Part shown: piece after piece, positions 51,494 through 61,439 of the stretch
How positions within the stretch are numbered: position 1 is the first letter of the stretch
Layout of the letters: every line of letters starts with the position of its first letter
Origin: SZUA-547 sp963669265
GTDB lineage: Bacteria > Pseudomonadota > Alphaproteobacteria > Rhodobacterales > Rhodobacteraceae
Direction of reading: 5' to 3'
NCBI GenBank assembly: GCA_963669265.1
Contig: OY769916.1
Span: 1,240,001 to 1,304,000, forward strand
DNA: 64,000 nt
Made by a program: the position numbers and the translations under genes
The notes under the pieces: generated by a model
What the model was told of the DNA's origin: nothing
Seen by the model: only the letters and a program-made list of their open reading frames with translations
Databases searched by the model: none

Positions 51494-52858
51494 ATGGAAA
51501 TGCTCATCCTCTTTGGCATGGTGGTGGCATTGCTGCTCATTGGCGTGCCCATTGCGGTCTCTCTGGGCCTCTCTTCGATCATCTTCTTGATGGCTTATTC
51601 GGATGCCTCTCTCGCTTCGGTCGCACAGACGCTCTTTAACGCCTTCGCGGGACACTACACGCTGCTTGCGATCCCGTTCTTCATCCTCGCTTCGACCTTT
51701 ATGTCGACGGGCGGCGTGGCGAAACGGATCATTCGCTTCGCCATCGCCTGCGTCGGCCATTTCCACGGCGGGCTGGCGATCGCCGGCGTCTTCGCCTGCA
51801 TGTTATTCGCCGCACTCTCAGGTTCATCGCCAGCGACGGTCGTCGCCATTGGCACCATTGTGATCGCCGGTATGCGCCAGGTCGGCTACTCAAAGGACTT
51901 TGCTGCGGGCGTTATCTGTAACGCAGGCACGCTCGGCATTCTGATCCCGCCCTCGATCGTGATGGTTGTCTACGCAGCCTCAGTCGAGGTCTCCGTGGGC
52001 CGGATGTTTCTGGCGGGCGTCATCCCAGGATTGTTGGCCGGCCTGATGCTGATGATCACGATTTACGCCATCGCCAAAGTGAAAAACCTACCCAAAGGCG
52101 AGTGGTTGGGATGGGATGAGGTGATGGCGTCTGGCCGTGACGCAGCTTGGGGCCTGATGCTCATTGTGATCATCCTGGGCGGCATCTACGGTGGCATCTT
52201 CACGCCCACTGAAGCGGCGGCCGTCGCGTCTGTCTACGCCTTCGCTGTCGCCTGCTTCATCTATAAGGACATGGGTCCTCTGGCGCGGGACAAGGCCAGC
52301 TTGTTAAAACGGCCACAGGCGCTTTTGACAGCCTTCGTCCACGAAGACACGAAACACACGCTGTTCGAAGCGGGAAAGCTGACGATCACGCTTCTCTTCG
52401 TGATCGCGAACGCGCTGATCCTGAAGCACGTTCTGACCGAGGAATCGATCCCGCAACAGGTCGCCAACTCGATGCTGTCGGCTGGCTTTGGGCAGATCAT
52501 GTTCCTGGTAATCGTGAACGTGATCCTGCTAATCGGCGGTCAGTTCATGGAGCCTTCCGGCCTCTTGGTGATCGTTGCGCCGCTGGTGTTCCCGATCGCG
52601 ATCGAGCTTGGCGTCGACCCGATCCATCTAGGGATCATCATGGTCGTCAACATGGAGATAGGCATGATCACGCCGCCGGTTGGGCTGAACCTCTTCGTGA
52701 CGTCAGGCGTGGCCGGGATGTCGATGATGCGGGTTGTCAAAGCTGCGCTGCCGTTTCTGGCCGTGCTCTTCGTCTTCCTGATCATGGTCACCTACATCCC
52801 GTTCCTTTCGACCTTCCTGCCCAACACGTTCATGGGGCCGGAAGTGATCATCAAGTAG
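51494..52858 (+). CDS. dctM: TRAP transporter large permease
   Basis: 454 aa, about 12 transmembrane segments. DctM motifs are IPFFILASTFMSTGGVAKRI, ALSGSSPATVVAIGTI, LIPPSIVMVVYA and MEIGMITPPVGLNLFV. It carries the sodium-driven transport site. It ends the dctPQM operon and is followed by a strong terminator. Confidence 0.95.
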   Translation: MEMLILFGMVVALLLIGVPIAVSLGLSSIIFLMAYSDASLASVAQTLFNAFAGHYTLLAIPFFILASTFMSTGGVAKRIIRFAIACVGHFHGGLAIAGVFACMLFAALSGSSPATVVAIGTIVIAGMRQVGYSKDFAAGVICNAGTLGILIPPSIVMVVYAASVEVSVGRMFLAGVIPGLLAGLMLMITIYAIAKVKNLPKGEWLGWDEVMASGRDAAWGLMLIVIILGGIYGGIFTPTEAAAVASVYAFAVACFIYKDMGPLARDKASLLKRPQALLTAFVHEDTKHTLFEAGKLTITLLFVIANALILKHVLTEESIPQQVANSMLSAGFGQIMFLVIVNVILLIGGQFMEPSGLLVIVAPLVFPIAIELGVDPIHLGIIMVVNMEIGMITPPVGLNLFVTSGVAGMSMMRVVKAALPFLAVLFVFLIMVTYIPFLSTFLPNTFMGPEVIIK

Positions 52859-52903
52859 CGCGTGAGCGGGTGCGGCGTTTCTCCCAAGCGCCGTTCTAAA
52901 CTA

Positions 52904-52936
52904 CCGCCGTCGGCAACCTCCGCCGACGGCGGTTTT
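52904..52936 (+). terminator. Intrinsic terminator of dctPQM
   Basis: An 11-bp perfect stem (CCGCCGTCGGC and complement) with a 7-nt loop is followed by TTTTGTTT, 45 bp past the dctM stop. Confidence 0.92.
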
Positions 52937-53093
52937 GTTTGCAGGTATGAACAAAGCGGATAGCTTTCGGTGTTGTTGACATCCGCTATTTGGCGCGGTC
53001 CAGCCGATCGCGCCCGTCTCCTAAGGCTTCCGCTTGTCTAGCATTGATACCGAAAGCCGACATTCGACCAAGGTCGGGATAGTCCGCAGAGCC

Positions 53094-53192
53094 GTCGAAG
53101 GGAACGTCTGGGTTTCGCAATCGCAACGGATGTCTGCTTTCGGGTGCCGCCGCGCGGCATCCAGATCCATTGCAGACGGCCGCTTTGGGCCG
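53094..53192 (+). repeat. 99-bp direct repeat, copy B
   Basis: Direct copy of 14431-14529 with nine differences. Unlike copy A it has no integrase beside it but an IS3-type relic follows within 60 bp. Confidence 0.75.
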
Positions 53193-53255
53193 CGAGCGTC
53201 GATCGTCGCCTAATCATTTCCGCCACTGTTCTTTGCGCCGCAATAGGCGGCATCG

Positions 53256-53428
53256 AGCCCAACGATGTCATTCGCGCCTTCGAATTGAAGAGCAAACCCG
53301 AACACGTCCGCAGCGACAACGGACCCGAGTTCGCGGCCGAGGTCACCCAGACCTGGCTGCAACGGCTTGGCGTGAAGCCCAACCGAACCGCCGATCTCAC
53401 CGGGAGGATTGGGCTCTGTTCCCTCTAA
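53256..53428 (+). pseudogene. IS3-family OrfB fragment
   Basis: The frame contains DVIRAFELKSKPEHVRSDNG and PEFAAEVTQTWLQRLGVKPN, the second Asp region of the retroviral-integrase core of IS3 OrfB. After this the homology is lost. No terminal repeats or other parts remain. Confidence 0.7.
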
Positions 53429-53790
53429 ACTTCATCGAATGCCGGTAAGAATGATTCAGTAAGATTCTGAATGTTGGCGCCAATCGGGCAAATCTGGGGC
53501 CGGTTTGCATCGGTCCGATAGAGCTCCATTCTGGCTCGGGCGCAACCACTTTGGCATATATATAAAATATTTCTAACAATACTTGTAAGTAATCCACTGT
53601 GGTATTCAGATTAGATACTTAGTATGCAAGCTAAGAAATCGTGTATCGGCGCGCTGGAATTTATAAATAGTCGTTCGTCAGTTGATCTATTCGACGCGAC
53701 TCGCGTGCCGCGTCGCTCTGCCAAGTCCATGACTTAGATGCGAGGGCCGGATTCCATTGACTGCCGCGCGACAAACCAAAGGAGAGGACG

Positions 53791-55254
53791 GTGACTTCAG
53801 AGCTGCAAGGCAACCGCCTATTTCGCCAGCAAGCCTTTATCGCCGGTGTCTGGCGCGAGGCTTCTGACGCCGAGAAGCATCCTGTCTACGATCCCTCTAC
53901 CGGAGATATTGTCGGCGAGACGCCGCTTTGCTCCAATGAGGACGTCTTGGAAGCGATTTCCGCTGCCCACGCCGCTCAGAAGAACTGGGCCGCGCGCACC
54001 GCGTCCGAACGCGCCAGCGTGATGAAACGCTGGCATGCTCTGATTGTGAGGCACCGCGAGGACCTGAGCCGCATTATGACGAGCGAGCAGGGCAAACCGC
54101 TCTACGAGTCGCGGCTCGAGATCGACTTCAGCGCCGCCTTTGTTGAATGGTATGCGGAAGAGGCGCGCCGGGTTTATGGCGACATCATCCCATCACCGCT
54201 GCCGCACAGGCAGACTCTGGTCACCAAGCAGCCGGTGGGCGTGACCGCGGCGGTGACGCCCTGGAATTTTCCGGCCTCGATGATCGCCCGCAAAGTCGCG
54301 CCGGCGCTGGCCGCCGGCTGTGCGATGATCGTAAAGCCATCGGAACAAACGCCGTTTATCGCACTCGCATTCGCCGTTCTGGCCGAGGAAGCCGGGCTTC
54401 CGGCCGGCCTCCTGAGCGTTGTGACGGGCTCCTCGCCCTCCATCGTCAAAGTCATCACCGACAGCGCGGTGGTGCGGAAGCTCTCTTTCACCGGTTCGAC
54501 CGAGGTCGGTCAGATCCTGATTAGGCAATGCGCCGACACAGTTATGCGCATGTCGATGGAGCTTGGCGGCAACGCGCCGGTGATTATCTTTGAGGACTGC
54601 GACTGGGACGCGGCGCTCGACGGTTTGATGGCGCTGAAGTTCCGCAATGGCGGGCAGACATGCGTCTGCGCCAACCGGGTGTTTGTGCAGAATTCGATCC
54701 GCGAGACCTTCACCAAGGCCTTCGCCGATAAGGCCGCCGCGCTGAAACTTGGCCGCGGATTTGATGAGGCAGTCGACATCGGCCCTCTGATCCATCAGGC
54801 CGCGGCGGACGGAATGGCCGCCATTGTGGCGCGCGCGGTCGAGCAGGGCGCGGAAATCGTCACCGGCGGAAAGCAGCCGGAGGGTCCGGGTTGTTTTTTC
54901 GAGCCTACGGTGCTCGCCGGCGTGAATAGGGATATGGACGTCGCGCGAAATGAAATATTTGGCCCTATCACGCCGATAATTGGTTTCGACGACGAGGCAG
55001 AGGTCATCGCCGCCGCCAATGACTCCGAGTTCGGGCTGGCCTCCTACATGTACACCCGAGATCTCGGACGGGCTTGGCGGGTTTCCGACGCATTGGAGTA
55101 CGGATTGGTAGGGATCAACGAGGTCGCCATTTCGAACGAAGTCGCGCCATTCGGCGGGGTCAAACAATCCGGCTTCGGCCGAGAGGGCTCGAAATACGGC
55201 ATCGATGAGTATGTCGAGATCAAATACCGCTGCATGGGCGGGCTCGCCGTATAA
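53791..55254 (+). CDS. gabD: NAD(P)-dependent succinate-semialdehyde-type dehydrogenase
   Basis: 487 aa, GTG start with a strong upstream AAAGGAGAGG. Aldehyde dehydrogenase motifs: TPWNFPASMIARKVAPALAA, FTGSTEVGQ, the general base in MELGGNAP (Glu near 257) and the catalytic Cys in NGGQTCVCANR (near 290). The closest known class is succinate-semialdehyde dehydrogenase. It is first of three co-directional genes; the next two encode a ThDP enzyme and a 2-hydroxyacid dehydrogenase. Other semialdehydes remain possible. Confidence 0.88.
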   Translation: MTSELQGNRLFRQQAFIAGVWREASDAEKHPVYDPSTGDIVGETPLCSNEDVLEAISAAHAAQKNWAARTASERASVMKRWHALIVRHREDLSRIMTSEQGKPLYESRLEIDFSAAFVEWYAEEARRVYGDIIPSPLPHRQTLVTKQPVGVTAAVTPWNFPASMIARKVAPALAAGCAMIVKPSEQTPFIALAFAVLAEEAGLPAGLLSVVTGSSPSIVKVITDSAVVRKLSFTGSTEVGQILIRQCADTVMRMSMELGGNAPVIIFEDCDWDAALDGLMALKFRNGGQTCVCANRVFVQNSIRETFTKAFADKAAALKLGRGFDEAVDIGPLIHQAAADGMAAIVARAVEQGAEIVTGGKQPEGPGCFFEPTVLAGVNRDMDVARNEIFGPITPIIGFDDEAEVIAAANDSEFGLASYMYTRDLGRAWRVSDALEYGLVGINEVAISNEVAPFGGVKQSGFGREGSKYGIDEYVEIKYRCMGGLAV

Positions 55255-55311
55255 CGAAGCTCACGGCGCCTTCGCTGGAGATACTGGCGCAAACAAAAAA
55301 GGACGAGAAGA

Positions 55312-56925
55312 ATGAGAGGCGCTGACCTGTTGGTAAAGTCGCTGGCCGCGGCGGGTGTAAAACGGATATTCGCGCTTTCGGGCAATCAGATCATGCCGAT
55401 CTTCGACGCCTGCATCGATGCGAATATTGAGATCATCCACACACGGCATGAGGCGGCGGCGGTGTTTATGGCCGAAGCCTACGCCCAGTTGACCGGCGAA
55501 GTTGGGGTCGCGATGGTGACCGCTGGCGCGGGCGCCGCAAACGCGCTCGGCCCGCTATTCACGTCGAGCGAGTCGGAAACCCCCGTGCTCCTGATCACCG
55601 GCGACTCGCCGCGATTTCAGGACGGCAAAGGCGCGTTCCAGGAACTAGATCAGGCGCCGATGACGACGCCGGTCACCAAGCTCTCGTTTCGCCCGTCATT
55701 GGCTCGCGAACTGGGCGAAGACACGGCTCGCGCGATCCGCACTGCGAAATCCGGCCGTCCGGGGCCGGTTCACATGGCGATTCCGTTCGACGTGGTCGAT
55801 GGTGACGCGACCGGCGCTGGCCTGCCCAACGAATTCGCCTTTGAGATCGAACACAGCCCGCTTGGCGTGAGCGATGCGGGCCGCATCGCGGACGCGGTCG
55901 CGCAAGCGCGACATCCCGTGGTGATCTGCGGACCGTCGATGAACCGGACGCGGACCGGTGATCTTCTGAGAAGGTTGGCGGACGCGCTCGACGCGCCGGT
56001 TGTCCCGATGGAGAGTCCGCGGGGGCTCAACGATCCGGCGCTCGGTGACATTCGCGAAGCGCTGGCGAACGCCGACCTGGTGGTCGATCTTGGAAAACGA
56101 GTCGATTTTACTCTTGGGTTTGGCAAGGGCGATCTTTGCGGACCGGGCTGTCAATGGATCGCCATCCACGCCGATCGGCTGGAGCGCGATCGCGCTCACG
56201 CCAATCTCGGCGACCGGCTGATCCTGGCCTTCGCCGCCGACCCGCGCGACGCGGCCGACGCGTTGCTCGAAGTGGCTCAAGGCGGAAATGTGCGCGCCGA
56301 ATGGAGAGCCCAGGTCGCCGCGCTGACCGCGGCCCGAAGCTACTCGGTCGATGATCCACCAGACAGTGGAAAGATCACGCCTTCGCAGCTTTGCGCGGCC
56401 GTGCAACGGCAGCTGGACGCGGCGCCCTCGTCCGTGGTGATTTGCGATGGCGGAGAGTTCGGGCAATGGGCGCAAGCCGCGACTGATGCGGATTTTCGTG
56501 TGATGAACGGCATTTCGGGCGCCATCGGCGGGGGTCTCTGCTATGGTTTGGGGGCGAAACGCGCCAAGCTTGACGCCACCGTCTTTTCGCTCATGGGCGA
56601 CGGCACGATCGGGTTCCACTTCGCCGAGTTCGAGACCGCTGTGCGCGCGAACGCGCCTTATGTTGTGGTGATCGGCAATGATCAGACCTGGAACGCCGAG
56701 CACCAGATCCAGTTGCGCGATTATGGGCCTGACCGGTTGATCGGGTGCAGCCTCAGCGGCGCGCGATACGACCTCGCGGTCGAAGGGCTTGGTGGACACG
56801 GCGAATACGTCACCGACTTATCCGAGCTTGACGCCGCCCTGACCCGCGCCGTCGAAAGCGGCAAAGTCGCCTGCGTGAATGTGGTGATGGCGGGACTGCC
56901 GGCGCCGAGCGGATCGGGACACTGA
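55312..56925 (+). CDS. Thiamine-diphosphate enzyme, 2-oxoacid decarboxylase-like
   Basis: 537 aa of the acetolactate synthase/benzoylformate decarboxylase superfamily. The ThDP-activating Glu is near residue 47 (HTRHEAAAVFMAEA). A central nucleotide-binding-like domain (about 185-330) follows. The ThDP/Mg motif GDGTIGFHFAEF with IGNDQTWNAEH lies at 429-460. Between an aldehyde dehydrogenase and a hydroxyacid dehydrogenase gene, decarboxylation of a 2-oxoacid to an aldehyde is the best guess. Carboligase activity is an alternative. Confidence 0.82.
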   Translation: MRGADLLVKSLAAAGVKRIFALSGNQIMPIFDACIDANIEIIHTRHEAAAVFMAEAYAQLTGEVGVAMVTAGAGAANALGPLFTSSESETPVLLITGDSPRFQDGKGAFQELDQAPMTTPVTKLSFRPSLARELGEDTARAIRTAKSGRPGPVHMAIPFDVVDGDATGAGLPNEFAFEIEHSPLGVSDAGRIADAVAQARHPVVICGPSMNRTRTGDLLRRLADALDAPVVPMESPRGLNDPALGDIREALANADLVVDLGKRVDFTLGFGKGDLCGPGCQWIAIHADRLERDRAHANLGDRLILAFAADPRDAADALLEVAQGGNVRAEWRAQVAALTAARSYSVDDPPDSGKITPSQLCAAVQRQLDAAPSSVVICDGGEFGQWAQAATDADFRVMNGISGAIGGGLCYGLGAKRAKLDATVFSLMGDGTIGFHFAEFETAVRANAPYVVVIGNDQTWNAEHQIQLRDYGPDRLIGCSLSGARYDLAVEGLGGHGEYVTDLSELDAALTRAVESGKVACVNVVMAGLPAPSGSGH

Positions 56926-56968
56926 TTAGACATTATGCTCCGGATGGCGATAGACGCGGGGTGAAACG

Positions 56969-59914
56969 ATGAAAGACGTCAGCGTGTCGATTGACGCGCC
57001 ATTTCCTCCCGTCGCGACAGAAACAGCCGCTTATTTCACCGCACTGCGTGAGGCGGGGTTTCGCGGCGACATCGGCGGTGACATCGCCAACCGAATTACT
57101 TTCGCAACCGACAACTCGATCTACCAGATCCCGTCGCAGGGTGTGATATTTCCGTACGATGGCGAGGACATGACCTGCGCTATTCATGTCGCCAACCGAC
57201 CTGATTTCGCTCATTTGACTTTTACCCCGCGCGGCGGCGGCACGGGCTGCAATGGACAGTCTCTGGGCGACGGGATCATCATCGACACGTCGCGCCATAT
57301 GCGGCGGATTCTCGACTTCGATCGAAAGGCGCAACGGATCAAGATTGAACCGGGTGTCATCCGTGATCAGCTCAATGCGTATTTGGAGCCGTATGGGTTC
57401 TTCTTTCCGCCCCATGTCTCCACCTCGAGCCGGGCGACCATAGGCGGCATGGTCTCGAACGATAGTTCCGGCAAGGGCTCGATCGTCTATGGCAAGACCT
57501 CGGCGCATATCGAGGCGGTCGAAGTGCTGCTGCCGGATGGCCGCGAGTTTGAGTTTAATGAGAGCGGCGCAGGCGACGCGAATGCCGGGATCGCTCAGTC
57601 GGTGGCGGAGATCATTGGACCGCATCGCGCGGAAATTCGAAACGTCTTTCCCGATCTCAACCGTGGTTTCACTGGCTACGACCTGTTGAATGCGATGGAC
57701 GAAGCGGGAGACGTGTCGCTCGCCTCGTTAATCTGCGGTTCTGAGGGCACGCTGGCGCTAATCAAATCGGTCACCTGCCGTGTCACCAGAATCCCCGCAA
57801 TGACGGCGGTCGTTGCAATACGCTACGAGGCGCTGGACGACGGACTGCGCGCCGTGCCTGGACTCCTGACCGTCAAACCAACGGCGATTGAGTTCATCGA
57901 CGATAAGATACTGAATATGGCGCAGGAGTCGGAGTTTTGGCCCGTGGCTGGGGCAGTTCTGTCAGGGCCGGAGGACGAAGCGCGGGCCCAGGCCATGCAT
58001 TTCGTCGAGTTTGAAGGCGAGAGCGCGGCCGAACTTCGCCAAAAGACGGTAGCGCTCGATGCTCACTTGGGCGCGTGCAGCGGCCGGCCGGGCGGGCCGC
58101 TCGGCTGGCGCGCCGCGATGGACCCGGCCGATATCAGGGCGATCTGGGACATGCGCAAGGCGTGTCAGGGGTTGCTCCTGTCGCAGCAAGGCCGGCGCCG
58201 GGCGCAACCCTTTATAGAGGATTTCGTGGTTCCACCAAAGCACCTCGCCGACTTTATCGCCGAGCTGAACCTGATGCTCGCTGAGCGCGGCGTCGATGTC
58301 GGCATGTTCGGCCACGCGGATGTGGGCGTTGTGCATATGCGCCCACTTCTGGAGATGACCAAGCCAGAGGATCGGCGGCTGATCAGGGACATCTCGGACA
58401 AAGTATTCGAGCTGACCCGCAAATATGGCGGATTGATCTGGGGCGAACATGGCAAGGGATTCCGTGGTGAGTACAGCGCTGCGGTCCTGGGGCCGCGCCT
58501 GATGGATGCGACCGCCGAGATCAAAGCTTTGTTCGACCCAAGGAATCGGTTGAATCCGGGCAAGATCGCCACACCGAAGGGTCATGATGCGAAATTGCTT
58601 GCTCTCGACGCAGCGCCGATGCGCGGCGCCTACGATCAGGCCATATCCAAAGAGCTACTAGCGCAGTTTCCGAAGGCTCTCCACTGCAACGGCAACGGCA
58701 ATTGTTTCTCTCTCGACAGCGCCGCGCCGATCTGTCCGTCCTACAAGGCTACAGGCGACCGGCGCTATTCACCAAAAGGGCGGGCTGGCCTGATCCGCGA
58801 GTGGCTGCGGCTGCGCGCGACTGGCGACGAGGACGCTTTGGCTGAGCTGACGCCGGGGCTTTACGATGCGTTCGACACTTGCCTCGCATGCAAATCATGC
58901 TCTGGCGGCGGTTGCCCAGTGCGGATCGACATTCCGCAAATGAAAGCGGGCTTCAACGAATGGTATTTCGCCCGGAATCGCCGACCGGTTAGCGATCTTT
59001 TCGTGCGCAACTTAGAGACTTGGTTGCCATTGCTGGCGCGTATCGCGCCGCTGGCGAACGGTGTGCAGGGGTTTGCGCCAGTGAAAGCCCTGATCAGGGA
59101 ATGGCTGGGTATTGTCGATCTGCCCCAGTTAAACGGCCTAGCCTTTGAGAAAGGCTTGAAATCTCTCGGCGTTCCGCTGCTCTCGGCGGAAGCGATCGTC
59201 GCCCTGTCCGTCGAGCGGCGCAAGGGGCTTTTGGTGATCGTTCAGGACGGGTTCACCACCTTCTACGATGCGGAGGTCGCGCTGGCGCAGGTGGCGTTGA
59301 TCAAGCGGCTGGGCGCGAATATCGTCGTGCTGTCGTACCGGGCAGGGGGAAAGCCGCTTCATATCAACGGGCATTTGGAGCGCTTTCGCTCGCTGGCGCG
59401 CAAAAATGCGCGCGATCTTTCGGTCATCGCCGCAGCCGGCGCTGAACTGCTAGGATTGGATCCCGCCACGACCCTGATGTACCGAGATGAATACGAAGAG
59501 GTCAACGACGAATTCCCGCCCTATCGTGTACTGCTGCCGTCAGAGTGGTTGAACCGCGCGGATCTGCCAAAGTTGGCGAGCAAGGCGACCTATCAACTTA
59601 TCCAGCACTGCACCGAAAAATCCGTCCATCCCGAGACGACAGCCCAGTGGCTGCAAATCTTCGGCCGCGCCGGGCTTGAACTTGAGATCGTCGATGCGGG
59701 CTGTTGCGGCATGGCCGGATTATTCGGGCACGAAGCGTGCCATAAGAAGATGTCCAGGACACTCTACGACCAGACCTGGCGCGACGTCGCGGAGGGCGCT
59801 GAAGCTGGCCGGTTGATGGCGACCGGTTATTCCTGCCGTTCTCAGGTAAAACGGTTCTCGGGCGTCAGAGCTCTGCATCCAGCAGAAGGGTTGATGGCGC
59901 GCCTGAAGCCATGA
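56969..59914 (+). CDS. ydiJ: FAD/Fe-S 2-hydroxyacid dehydrogenase, YdiJ type
   Basis: 981 aa. Order: FAD_binding_4 domain with PRGGGTGCNGQSLGDGIIID (near residue 88), FAD-oxidase C-terminal domain to about 540, two [4Fe-4S] motifs (CNGNGNC..CPSYKATGD near 572; CLACKSCSGGGCPV near 637), and a C-terminal CCG domain (VDAGCCGMAGLFGHE near 907). This fused architecture is that of YdiJ, a D-2-hydroxyglutarate dehydrogenase feeding electrons to the respiratory chain. It is last of the three-gene operon. Confidence 0.88.
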   Translation: MKDVSVSIDAPFPPVATETAAYFTALREAGFRGDIGGDIANRITFATDNSIYQIPSQGVIFPYDGEDMTCAIHVANRPDFAHLTFTPRGGGTGCNGQSLGDGIIIDTSRHMRRILDFDRKAQRIKIEPGVIRDQLNAYLEPYGFFFPPHVSTSSRATIGGMVSNDSSGKGSIVYGKTSAHIEAVEVLLPDGREFEFNESGAGDANAGIAQSVAEIIGPHRAEIRNVFPDLNRGFTGYDLLNAMDEAGDVSLASLICGSEGTLALIKSVTCRVTRIPAMTAVVAIRYEALDDGLRAVPGLLTVKPTAIEFIDDKILNMAQESEFWPVAGAVLSGPEDEARAQAMHFVEFEGESAAELRQKTVALDAHLGACSGRPGGPLGWRAAMDPADIRAIWDMRKACQGLLLSQQGRRRAQPFIEDFVVPPKHLADFIAELNLMLAERGVDVGMFGHADVGVVHMRPLLEMTKPEDRRLIRDISDKVFELTRKYGGLIWGEHGKGFRGEYSAAVLGPRLMDATAEIKALFDPRNRLNPGKIATPKGHDAKLLALDAAPMRGAYDQAISKELLAQFPKALHCNGNGNCFSLDSAAPICPSYKATGDRRYSPKGRAGLIREWLRLRATGDEDALAELTPGLYDAFDTCLACKSCSGGGCPVRIDIPQMKAGFNEWYFARNRRPVSDLFVRNLETWLPLLARIAPLANGVQGFAPVKALIREWLGIVDLPQLNGLAFEKGLKSLGVPLLSAEAIVALSVERRKGLLVIVQDGFTTFYDAEVALAQVALIKRLGANIVVLSYRAGGKPLHINGHLERFRSLARKNARDLSVIAAAGAELLGLDPATTLMYRDEYEEVNDEFPPYRVLLPSEWLNRADLPKLASKATYQLIQHCTEKSVHPETTAQWLQIFGRAGLELEIVDAGCCGMAGLFGHEACHKKMSRTLYDQTWRDVAEGAEAGRLMATGYSCRSQVKRFSGVRALHPAEGLMARLKP

Positions 59915-60040
59915 ACGGCAGGCGGATATCTTGCGGGAAGCTTCGATGGCGCTGCGCTACGATTCCGCGCTGAGCCAAAGAGGGCGCCCGTCGAGCGCCC
60001 GCGAAAGAGCGGACGCTTCCCGTTTCGGCGCTTCACGACA

Positions 60041-61318
60041 CTATCCGAGATCCTCCGTCGTCGCTGTGGACGCTGACGGCAATTGACCCGGCAACAACGC
60101 CACTGCGCCCAAGATGATCAACGCTGCGGCGGCCAACACTCTGAAAAGCGTGTCGAAGCCCCAGTTGTGATGCACGAAGGCGATGAGCGGCAGCGATGCG
60201 GCCAGCACAGAGAAGCTCACGACATAGCGGACGCCGTAAATCCGCGCGCGCGCCGGGCCGCTGGCCATCTTGCCGATCATGAAATCGTTGATCGGAATTT
60301 GCCCGAACGCTCCCAACATGAAGCCGAGCGCGACAGCCAAAGCCGCAGCATCCGTCAGCCCCGGCATCGCCGAGAAGAACACCAGCTGCAGCGCGGCGAC
60401 GATCAAGAACACACGCCTCGGGCCGTACCGATCCAGAAGAACGCCCACGACCAGTTGCGAAAGCGAAGCGATGGCGAAGACCAAAAATGCGAGCGAGCCG
60501 ATCACCGTCGCCACATCGCCTTGTCCAGCGCCTGACGGACCTTCAAGACAGTCGGCGAGGCGCTGCGCCAGACCTGCAAGGCGCTCATCGAACATCTTTG
60601 GTAGCGCGAAAGTCGTCGACTGGAAGATGACCGAAGACACCGCCGTCGTCAGGAATATGATCGAGGACACCCGGAGCAATTGGCGACGCAATTTCGGTGT
60701 AGATGGCCGACCGTTCGCGCTTTCCCTGGCTAGTGGAGTCGAGTGCTCCGCCCGGATTTTATCCAGTCGCAGCGCCAGGTAGGCGAAGCCTATCCCGATG
60801 GAGACGAGGCCGGGCAGGACGAAGGCCATCCGCCATCCCCCGTGGTCAATCAGATATCCGGTGATCAGCGCCGCGCTCGCCACGCCGAGATTGCCCCAGA
60901 CGCCGTTGGCCGCGATCCGCATACCCGTATTGCGCCACTTCATCGTAACGATCGCCAACCCGACCGGGTGATAAATTGCTGCAAACATACCAACGACGAA
61001 CAATCCGGCGCCAATTTGCAGCGGCGTCTGGGAGAAGCTCGTCAAGATGGAGGCGATTCCAGAGCCGACGAAGAAGACCACCATCATCCCGTCTCGACTC
61101 CAGCGGTCGGCGAGCCACCCGGCGGGCAGGGAAAAGACCCCGAAGGCGAAGAAACCCGGAGTGGCATAGGCCAACAACCCCGCGTACTCGACGTCCCAAT
61201 CGCGGTGCAGCGCCAGCGCCGCGACCGTCGCGAAAACCAGCAAGAACAGATGATCGAGAAAGTGCCCGATGTTGAGCAATAAAAAATGGGCGCGATCACG
61301 AGTCATTGGCGTCCTCAT
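60041..61318 (-). CDS. MFS transporter
   Basis: 425 aa, 12 predicted membrane helices with a central loop near residues 185-215. MFS motif A reads LPAGWLADRWSRDG. It resembles fosmidomycin-resistance-like carriers (NIGHFLDHLFLLVFATVA). The start could be at 61306 (MTRDRAHF). It is divergent from the AraC regulator, which probably controls it. A weak hairpin (59982-60000) with TCTTT on this strand may end its transcript. Confidence 0.87.
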   Translation of the reverse strand: MRTPMTRDRAHFLLLNIGHFLDHLFLLVFATVAALALHRDWDVEYAGLLAYATPGFFAFGVFSLPAGWLADRWSRDGMMVVFFVGSGIASILTSFSQTPLQIGAGLFVVGMFAAIYHPVGLAIVTMKWRNTGMRIAANGVWGNLGVASAALITGYLIDHGGWRMAFVLPGLVSIGIGFAYLALRLDKIRAEHSTPLARESANGRPSTPKLRRQLLRVSSIIFLTTAVSSVIFQSTTFALPKMFDERLAGLAQRLADCLEGPSGAGQGDVATVIGSLAFLVFAIASLSQLVVGVLLDRYGPRRVFLIVAALQLVFFSAMPGLTDAAALAVALGFMLGAFGQIPINDFMIGKMASGPARARIYGVRYVVSFSVLAASLPLIAFVHHNWGFDTLFRVLAAAALIILGAVALLPGQLPSASTATTEDLG

Positions 61319-61439
61319 CCGCAGGATGCAGCGATTGCGCCCATCCGATCAATCCACTCTAGGATTGTCAGGCTTGCGCTGTAATGCCAATATTCGTCGA
61401 TTTTCCGCCAATCTACGGAGCGCCACGAACCAAGCCGCC

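Larger units (their letters stand above)
52937..53790. other. Gene-free stretch with repeat and transposase relics
   Basis: Besides the 99-bp repeat and an IS3 fragment (separate entries), the part 53430-53790 is AT-rich with no gene. It should hold the promoter for the dehydrogenase operon, whose GTG start has AAAGGAGAGG upstream. Confidence 0.5.

Noticed and set aside
59982..60000. Terminator for the MFS gene
   Set aside because: Six-base-pair stem with only TCTTT after it; possible but too weak to list separately.
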